From positions 1-64,000 of the forward strand of contig CAXUHU010000001.1 in NCBI GenBank assembly GCA_964250925.1: a stretch of DNA of 64,000 nucleotides, written 5' to 3'. The notes under the pieces were generated by a model, which made no database searches, was not told the DNA's origin, and worked only from the letters and a program-made list of their open reading frames with translations. Positions 58,562-64,000 of the stretch are shown here, in pieces. Every line of letters begins with the position of its first letter. The first letter of the stretch is position 1. This DNA comes from BOG-908 sp964250925 (GTDB taxonomy: Bacteria; Pseudomonadota; Alphaproteobacteria; Acetobacterales; Acetobacteraceae). The position numbers and the translations under genes are program-made.

Positions 58562-59967
58562 CCGGGCAGGCCCAATTCCAGTGCCGGCGCCCAGGCCCGG
58601 CACATCGTCGCAAGCCGGGCCGCCACCTGCCGCGGCTGCGTGTTGACCTGCGGTAACCCCATCAGCTCGCCGAACGTGCCGCGTGCCAGCGGCCCGGCCA
58701 CAAACAGGTTGGACCAGGCCGACCCGTCGGCCCTTAGCACGCGGTTGTCCTGATCCACCCAGATGCCAAGCTCCGCCGGGTCGGCCTGCAGGCCGCCACG
58801 CTCCGCCAGACGCCGCAACACGGGGTGAGACGCCGTGACCGAGCGGTGGCCAGGGCCCGTGCAATTGACCACGACATCGGCGGCGATGGTTTCGGGCTGC
58901 TCGGCATGCCGGGGCATGACGGTCAAGGTGATGCCGCTTGTGCCCTCGTTGGCCGCGAGCAGGTGCGCCGCTCGAACCTGCACGGCGCCAGAGGCCCGCG
59001 CCCGGGTAACAGCGCAGTCGATCTGGGGGGCGCATTGGAAGCGGTGCACGTCCCAGTAAGTGCGCAGGTGGCGGAGCACGCGACGCCGCTCCGTCCAATC
59101 CAGCGCACCCCAGGCCGCCTCAGCCTGTTGCCGAAGCGCGTCGATGATGTTTTCCCACGGGCGTCCCTCACGGACGGCCGTGTCGACCGCTTTGCGGACC
59201 CGGCGCAACAACAAGCTAGCCTTCGCCTCGGGATTTACGGAGAACTCGCCCTCCGCCTGGACCGGCAGCATGGTTCGCGGCTTGGGCAGCAGGCCGTGAC
59301 GCGAGACGGCGGTGATCTGCCCATGATGACCACGCGCCAGCAGCGAAGCGATCACGTCGCAGGCGGTCAGGCCTGTGCCCACAAGAACCACGCGCGCGCC
59401 GGCCGGTATGGCTGCCATCGCCGTCATGCACCAGGGATCGGCGACCACGGCCCGGCAACAGCGCAGCACAGAGGGCACGTCTGGTGCCGAGTGACTGACC
59501 GCAAGCACGACAGCGTCCGCGTGAACAGCCTGGCCATCCTCGAGCCGGATGTCGAACCGCCCGCCGGTGGGGCAAACGGCTTGCGCCCTGATGGAAACGT
59601 GGCGAAACGCTACCCTCCGACTTCTCGTCACCTCCGCCCGTAGCGTTTCATCTACATATTGTCCGAACAGGGCACGCGCGGCATACAGCCGGCCGTCCGG
59701 CGTGGCGCAGTCGGGATCGCGCGCCGGCACGTCGCGGTCCTGCAGCCAGCGGTGAAAATTGTCGGGGTCGTCGGGCAGCAAAGACATGCGCCCAGCCGGC
59801 ACGTTGGTGCGATGCTCGGGTGCCGGTGTAGAGTAGGCCAGCCCGGCGCCAAGCGCGGCGCGTGGCTCGATGATCGTGAGCGCGGCGTGCAGCCCAGGGT
59901 GGTCGCGCATCAAATGCAACGCGCAGGCCGCACCCGCAAAGCCGCCGCCGATGATGCCGATATGCAT
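58558..59967 (-). CDS. FAD/NAD(P)-binding oxidoreductase (YdhS-like)
   Basis: 469 residues with two Rossmann motifs: IGIIGGGFAGAACALHL at the start (FAD) and VVLVGTGLTACDVIASLL near residue 190 (NAD(P)H). The second half includes NCTGPGHR, and DLFVAGPLARGTFGEL is close in form to YdhS/HcaD-like proteins. No partner ferredoxin or monooxygenase lies nearby and no substrate can be named. It overlaps aroE by four bases, so it heads a unit with aroE and coaE although there is no known metabolic tie. Confidence 0.83.
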   Translation of the reverse strand: MHIGIIGGGFAGAACALHLMRDHPGLHAALTIIEPRAALGAGLAYSTPAPEHRTNVPAGRMSLLPDDPDNFHRWLQDRDVPARDPDCATPDGRLYAARALFGQYVDETLRAEVTRSRRVAFRHVSIRAQAVCPTGGRFDIRLEDGQAVHADAVVLAVSHSAPDVPSVLRCCRAVVADPWCMTAMAAIPAGARVVLVGTGLTACDVIASLLARGHHGQITAVSRHGLLPKPRTMLPVQAEGEFSVNPEAKASLLLRRVRKAVDTAVREGRPWENIIDALRQQAEAAWGALDWTERRRVLRHLRTYWDVHRFQCAPQIDCAVTRARASGAVQVRAAHLLAANEGTSGITLTVMPRHAEQPETIAADVVVNCTGPGHRSVTASHPVLRRLAERGGLQADPAELGIWVDQDNRVLRADGSAWSNLFVAGPLARGTFGELMGLPQVNTQPRQVAARLATMCRAWAPALELGLPG

Positions 59968-59998
59968 ACCGCAACCTCGCCGCCACGGCGCGCCTGCG

Positions 59999-60523
59999 TC
60001 AAGGCTGGCCCTCGAAACGCGCGCTCATCACCGCCTCCCAAGGCCCTCCGCGGTAACGCCACAATGCCAAGCCGGTCGCCTCGATCGGACTAGGCGTTGC
60101 CTGCCCGGCAAGCATCGCCATCGTCTGCCGCGCCACCTCCGCCGACACTTTGTTCTGCACGGTCACATGCGGCGACCATCGATTGGCGTCCTGCCGCGTA
60201 AGATCACCCGCGTACGCGGCGGCGAGCTTGGCACGCAGGGCAAGTGCCGGCCGGGCGCTGAGCGCGTAGGCCACGCCACGTCCCAAGAAGCGCAGCCCGC
60301 TCACCGACACCGCGAATGGTGGCTCCGATGCGCACAGGCTCCTGATCGCAGCCGCCACCCGCGCCTCCAAGCCACCGGGCAGCGCATGAAACATCGTGAC
60401 ATGAGCGCCTACGGCCAACCGCTCCGGTGGGAAGTGGGCCGTTCGGCAGGCATCGAACCAGGCTTGCGCAGCTGCGTCCAACGTCAGCGTCACGATCAAT
60501 GGGGGCAGCGGTGGATCGTGCAT
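59999..60523 (-). CDS. 2'-5' RNA ligase-like (LigT/2H phosphoesterase) protein
   Basis: 174 residues from the ATG at 60523. Two HxTx motifs of the 2H superfamily: HVTMF in the first half and HVTVQ in the second (WSPHVTVQNKVS), with the inter-motif spacing of LigT/ThpR. Members ligate or hydrolyse 2',5'-phosphodiester or cyclic phosphates; the enzyme's physiological substrate is unknown. It is head-to-head with the next gene, the first codons overlapping by 13 bases. Confidence 0.85.
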   Translation of the reverse strand: MHDPPLPPLIVTLTLDAAAQAWFDACRTAHFPPERLAVGAHVTMFHALPGGLEARVAAAIRSLCASEPPFAVSVSGLRFLGRGVAYALSARPALALRAKLAAAYAGDLTRQDANRWSPHVTVQNKVSAEVARQTMAMLAGQATPSPIEATGLALWRYRGGPWEAVMSARFEGQP

Positions 60524-60828
60524 GGCTTGTGGCGAGATGGCTCGAACTGACACGCCGACAACTGCCGGCGGCAGCTGCGGCCCAGCAATGGCCGATCCGG
60601 CTCGACCACTGCTTCATGCGCGTCTGCCTCGACTGTGCCTGCGGCCGGCCCTGTCACGAGGTGATTCGGCGGCCAGCCTTCCGTCATGCCGCCGATGGCG
60701 ACCTCGTGCGCGCGGTGGCCGTGGCCGAAAGCATCCTAGCCGAACCGGACAAGCTGCCTGGCCTGAACGACGCCAGCCTGCGGATGCGCGGCTTCAGCCC
60801 GCGCCGGGGACGGAGGAAGCCGTCTTGA
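60511..60828 (+). CDS. small conserved-looking protein with a cysteine cluster
   Basis: 105 residues starting with GTG at 60511, chosen for the GGGG five bases upstream; an ATG at 60499 is in frame. The form ARWLELTRRQLP, WPIRLDHCFMRVCLDCACG and RPAFRHA, then an AEAVA-type helix and LNDASLRMRG, resembles small alphaproteobacterial proteins seen next to 2'-5' RNA ligase genes, but no function is known to me. Cysteines are clustered (CLDCACGRPC), which could bind a metal. The end overlaps the convergent MATE gene by 35 bases. Confidence 0.6.
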   Translation: MDRAWLVARWLELTRRQLPAAAAAQQWPIRLDHCFMRVCLDCACGRPCHEVIRRPAFRHAADGDLVRAVAVAESILAEPDKLPGLNDASLRMRGFSPRRGRRKPS

Positions 60829-62185
60829 CCAGGCTGCCATCGCGTGTCCCGAGCACCGGAAGCGGGCGCTCCTGTCCGGACGCGCTGCACGCGGCATACA
60901 GCCACAGGCCGCTGCCTATTCCTACGACCACGTTGGATATGCAGATGCCCAGGAAGATGCCCGTCACACCGAACAGCCGGCCACCGACCCAGGCGACCGG
61001 CACGTTGACCAGAAGGGTGCGTGCGACCGAAACGACAACCGCCGAAAAGGGACGGTTCAAGCCGTTGAACGCCGCGTTCGCAATCGCGATCACGCCCGCC
61101 GGCCCGTAGCTGAGCGGTACGAGCGTGAAATACAGGACGGCCGCGTGAAGGGTGAGCGGGTCGCCGGTAAAACGGCTGGCCACCCAGAATCGGGCGGCGT
61201 ACAGCCCAAGTGCAAGCACCCCACCGAAAGCCGCGCAGAACACCGCCACCACCCGCATGGCTTCACGCACCCGCCATGGACAGCCTGCGCCTGCGTTCTG
61301 GCCGGCAAACGGATTCATCACCGCCGACAGCGCGAAGAACGGCACCATGGCAACCGACTCCACCCGGCTGCCGAGGCCGAAACCTGCCACCACTTGATGG
61401 CCGTATGGCGCCAGCAACCAAGTGACGATGCCGGCGGCGATTGGAATGACCGTGTTGGTGGCCGCGGCCGGTAAACCCACGCGCAGGATGCGCCGGGCCG
61501 AGCACTGAAACGCGGCTAACTCCAGGTGGTCGAAGGACAGCAGATGCAGGTAGCGCAACCGCCATACCGTAGCCGCTAGCAAAGGAAGCCAGGCCAGCAA
61601 GCTGGCCACCGGTGCACCGATCAAGCCCAGTCCGTGATGGCCGAAGCCGCCCAGGATGGCCAGCGGTGCCAGGCCGAGGTTCAGCAACGACGATGCCACC
61701 ATGGCCAAGCCCTGGAACGTCGAGTCCCCGGCGGCCCGAGCTGCACTCAAGCCGACTGACGCCACGAGGATGAGGACCGAAGCCGGAAACCAGACACGGA
61801 AATAGCCGGCGATGAGCGGTGCCAAATCCGCCCCCGCTCCAAGCAGGCGGGCAAGCCATCCCGCCTCCACCACGCCGAGCGCCGCGCAGACAGACCCAAG
61901 CACTACTGTAAGCAGCAAGGCATCGGCGACCAGGCGAGGGACCCCTTCCTCGCAAGCACCCAGGGCCCGGGCAATGACGGAGGATGCGCCCGCGCCCAGC
62001 CCGATGGACAGGCTGAGCACGACCATCGTGACCGGAAAAGCAAAGCTGATCGCGGCCAGGGAATCCGGCCCGAGCCGGCCCACGAACCATGCCTCGGCCA
62101 GCCGGTAGCCGAGAAGGGAGAGCACGCCCCAGCCGACCGGGACGGTAAGACGAAACAGCAACGGGCCTACCGGCCCCTGCGTCAT
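60794..62185 (-). CDS. MATE-family multidrug/toxin efflux transporter
   Basis: 463 residues from the ATG at 62185, with twelve membrane helices in two six-helix halves. Typical stretches: LTVPVGWGVLSLLGYRLAEAWFVGRLGPDSLAAIS, GAGASSVIARALG, and in the second half RVGLPAAATNTVIPIA and ALSAVMNPFAGQNAGAG. Exports cationic compounds using a proton or sodium gradient; substrates unknown. The longer frame upstream encodes no membrane or family sequence. Confidence 0.9.
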   Translation of the reverse strand: MTQGPVGPLLFRLTVPVGWGVLSLLGYRLAEAWFVGRLGPDSLAAISFAFPVTMVVLSLSIGLGAGASSVIARALGACEEGVPRLVADALLLTVVLGSVCAALGVVEAGWLARLLGAGADLAPLIAGYFRVWFPASVLILVASVGLSAARAAGDSTFQGLAMVASSLLNLGLAPLAILGGFGHHGLGLIGAPVASLLAWLPLLAATVWRLRYLHLLSFDHLELAAFQCSARRILRVGLPAAATNTVIPIAAGIVTWLLAPYGHQVVAGFGLGSRVESVAMVPFFALSAVMNPFAGQNAGAGCPWRVREAMRVVAVFCAAFGGVLALGLYAARFWVASRFTGDPLTLHAAVLYFTLVPLSYGPAGVIAIANAAFNGLNRPFSAVVVSVARTLLVNVPVAWVGGRLFGVTGIFLGICISNVVVGIGSGLWLYAACSASGQERPLPVLGTRDGSLVKTASSVPGAG

Positions 62186-62284
62186 CGGCTGCCGCGCGGG
62201 CGGCCCCGGCCTGTTCTGAAGTCGCAGCAATTCGGTCCGTCCGGCCCTGTTGACGCCTGGGTGCGCGCCCCGCATGGGGCGGTA

Positions 62285-63076
62285 ATGCACGCCCTCGCCG
62301 CCCATGGCTACCACCTGCTGCTCCGGGCGGCGCATGTGGCAGCGCTGCCTTCGTCGCGTTCCCTGCTGGCAGCCTTCACCATGGCCCTCGCTGCCCGGAT
62401 GCTCGGTGGCGCCCGCCTGGCCGGCCCTGGGGCGGCAGTGGCGGTTCTGACGGGCTGGCTGGTCCTGGCGCCCTTATCGTCCTGGCCGCCACCACCGGTC
62501 TCGCGGCTGTCCGGGTTGGCTGCATTAATCGTTGCATGGGCAGCACTCCCTGCATGTTTTCAGGCGTCCAGACTTGCCGCCCCGGCAATCGCAGCCTCGG
62601 CGGCCTGGTGGCTGTGCGGCATGCCCGCCGACCCGGCGCGGCTCGCCTGCTGCCTTCCGGTCTTCCTAGGCCTGCTGGCCGGCCTCGCGCTCGCACGCGG
62701 ACTCGCACGGAACGACGCCGGATGGGCCACCCTTGCCGCGGCACTCACACTGGCGGGATCGCTCAGAGTAGCCGGCGCATCGCCGCACTGGGCCGTGGCC
62801 GCACTCGCCCCCGCAGCCGCCGCACTCGCCTTTATGGGTGCCTTCAGCGCCATGACCGCCCTCTCGGGCCTGTTGGTATGCGTAGCAGGGACTGCCCTGG
62901 TCGCCTCGGACCGTGGACGGTTGGTTGTGGTGGACGTGGCCTGCCTGCTTCCGCTGCTGGCATGGCTCCTGGTCAGACGCCTTGCAACGGGATCAGGCCC
63001 GGTGCGCTCGGCCGCAGCCAGCGCTTTTGCGGCACTGTCATGCGTGTTGCTGGCGTGGGCCACCACACGCATTTAG
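62285..63076 (+). CDS. hydrophobic membrane protein, unknown function
   Basis: 263 residues from the ATG at 62285, preceded by GGGGCGG; an ATG or GTG further upstream is possible. Nearly the whole chain is alanine/leucine-rich with about seven or eight predicted helices, and no charged catalytic motif. It lies between a MATE transporter (divergent) and psd, 66 bases ahead of the latter. I cannot place it in a family. Confidence 0.6.
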   Translation: MHALAAHGYHLLLRAAHVAALPSSRSLLAAFTMALAARMLGGARLAGPGAAVAVLTGWLVLAPLSSWPPPPVSRLSGLAALIVAWAALPACFQASRLAAPAIAASAAWWLCGMPADPARLACCLPVFLGLLAGLALARGLARNDAGWATLAAALTLAGSLRVAGASPHWAVAALAPAAAALAFMGAFSAMTALSGLLVCVAGTALVASDRGRLVVVDVACLLPLLAWLLVRRLATGSGPVRSAAASAFAALSCVLLAWATTRI

Positions 63077-63142
63077 GCAAACGCCTCGAGAATGCGCTAA
63101 AGCCTCATGCCAACGGAATGATGCACGAATGAAAACCGGCCC

Positions 63143-63826
63143 ATGGCCCTCATAGAAACGCTGCGGCTGGTGTTATCGCGCCCGCACCGCGCCGGCCACC
63201 CCTTCATCGCTGCCGGCGTGGCCGTCATGGCAATAGGGCTGTTCACCGGCTACGGCGTGTTCTGGGCCGGGTCGATCTTCGCGGTATTTTGTTTGTACTT
63301 CTTTCGTGACCCTGACCGCGTTGCGCCGACCAGACCCGATCTGGTGGTTTCGGCAGCCGATGGGCGCGTCGTATCCGTGCAGCGCGCCGTTCCTCCGGCT
63401 GAGTTGGATCTTGGGTCCGAACCGCGCTGGCGCGTGGCGACCTTCCTTTCGGTGTTGAACGTGCACGTCAACCGCGCGCCGGCTTCCGGAACGATAACCC
63501 GCATCGCCTACCACCGCGGCGCCTACCTTAATGCCAGCCTGGACAAGGCGAGCGAGGCAAACGAACGTAACGCCCTGTCGATCCGCCTGGCCGATGGGCG
63601 CGACGTGGCCGTGGTGCAGATCGCCGGCCTGATCGCCCGACGAATTCTGTGCGAGGTGCGCGCCGGCGACACGCTATGCGCCGGCGAACGTTTCGGCATC
63701 ATCCGGTTCGGCAGCCGAACCGACATATATCTGCCACCGGGGGTCCGCCCCCTGGTGCAGGTGGGCCAAACGATGATCGGCGGGGAAACCGTCCTCGCCA
63801 GTCTTGCACCCTCTTCGGCCGACTGA
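63143..63826 (+). CDS. psd: phosphatidylserine decarboxylase, archaeal-type
   Basis: 227 residues, the short proenzyme form without the long N-terminal region. Two membrane helices (about 20-52) precede the decarboxylase domain. The self-cleavage site is seen as FGSR (RFGSRTDIYLP near residue 190), where the Ser becomes the pyruvoyl cofactor and splits alpha and beta chains. Makes phosphatidylethanolamine. One base separates its stop from the pssA start, so the last two steps of PE synthesis sit in one operon. Confidence 0.94.
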   Translation: MALIETLRLVLSRPHRAGHPFIAAGVAVMAIGLFTGYGVFWAGSIFAVFCLYFFRDPDRVAPTRPDLVVSAADGRVVSVQRAVPPAELDLGSEPRWRVATFLSVLNVHVNRAPASGTITRIAYHRGAYLNASLDKASEANERNALSIRLADGRDVAVVQIAGLIARRILCEVRAGDTLCAGERFGIIRFGSRTDIYLPPGVRPLVQVGQTMIGGETVLASLAPSSAD

Positions 63827-63827
63827 G

Positions 63828-64000
63828 ATGGATCTGGGACCCATTCCCGGGGGGCAGCGCACCAAGCGGCGCCGTGTGCGGCGGCGGCCCCGCTACAAGG
63901 GCCCGTCGTTCAACCGCATGGTTCCCAACATCATGACCCTGCTAGGGCTGTGCGCAGGACTCACCTCCATACGCTATGCGCTGGATGCACGCTGGCAGGC
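63828..64000 (+). CDS. pssA: CDP-diacylglycerol-serine O-phosphatidyltransferase, 5' part
   Basis: Begins at ATG 63828 and runs off the window, about 57 codons visible. The strongly basic N-terminus (RRRVRRRPRYKG) leads into FNRMVPNIMTLLGLCAGLTSIRYAL, the first helix of bacterial PssA proteins; the CDP-alcohol motif lies beyond the end. It would supply phosphatidylserine for Psd just upstream. Confidence 0.85.
   Translation, partial: MDLGPIPGGQRTKRRRVRRRPRYKGPSFNRMVPNIMTLLGLCAGLTSIRYALDARWQ

Noticed and set aside
57111..58613. 500-residue frame running through aroE into coaE
   Set aside because: Only its last 207 codons are coaE; the ATG at 57734 begins the family sequence and upstream residues belong to aroE in another frame.

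Overview
The window looks like chromosomal DNA of a GC-rich alphaproteobacterium, most likely Rhodospirillales and probably close to Acetobacteraceae. This rests on gene content, not on any search: a dusB-ntrB-ntrC unit, a hopanoid-associated HpnN transporter, a class I PHA synthase, a Tat-exported glucose-fructose-oxidoreductase-type enzyme, a two-desaturase squalene-type (C30) carotenoid cluster and an archaeal-type Psd followed by PssA. I saw no phage, insertion sequence, CRISPR array, tRNA or rRNA.

Layout. 1-5.2 kb: dusB, ntrB and ntrC, then a small lipoprotein and an orphan ABC ATPase with eroded motifs. 5.3-11.5 kb (minus strand): an OmpA-like lipoprotein, a class I aminotransferase, homoserine dehydrogenase and hpnN. 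11.6-15.1 kb: phaC and a GGDEF-EAL protein whose catalytic motifs look damaged. 15.1-23.3 kb: GFOR-like oxidoreductase, then sulfur assimilation: cysG, a cysK-thioesterase-alcohol dehydrogenase operon divergent from an Rrf2 regulator, and cysI with a small downstream protein. 23.4-26.5 kb: MBL hydrolase, HU and a large GT2 glycosyltransferase. 26.6-32.1 kb: a compact cluster of two desaturases, acyltransferase, glycosyltransferase and DUF2141 protein. 32.1-42.4 kb: POT transporter, RmuC, Kup, GlgX, M3 oligopeptidase and an ABC1-family kinase. 42.4-47.6 kb: a four-gene, stop-start-overlapping exopolysaccharide operon with a GT4-WecG fusion, a VpsF-like polymerase and a CpsD-like protein lacking its P-loop. 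47.8-64 kb: housekeeping genes: class II aldolase, prfB with an intact programmed frameshift, mrcA, rne, dnaQ, coaE, aroE, an FAD oxidoreductase, a 2'-5' RNA ligase-like protein, a MATE transporter, psd and the start of pssA.

How the genes work together. CysG supplies the siroheme that CysI needs to make sulfide, and CysK fixes sulfide into cysteine. The Rrf2 protein lies head-to-head with cysK and is its natural candidate regulator. The carotenoid cluster would desaturate, acylate and glycosylate a C30 backbone; with HpnN (hopanoid export) it points to a squalene-derived membrane lipid economy, although the squalene genes are outside the window. The exopolysaccharide operon supplies a priming transferase, a polymerase and two transferase activities, but no flippase or outer-membrane exporter is present.

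The observations that most deserve a second look are: two mutually exclusive hairpins after ntrC; the degenerate ABC ATPase beside it; the Rrf2/cysK arrangement; the C30 carotenoid cluster; the P-loop-less CpsD-like protein in the exopolysaccharide operon; the prfB frameshift; the hairpin-rich leader of rne; and a near-identical extragenic hairpin after both hpnN and rne. Only one gap exceeds 300 bases (52314-52841), and it is described.
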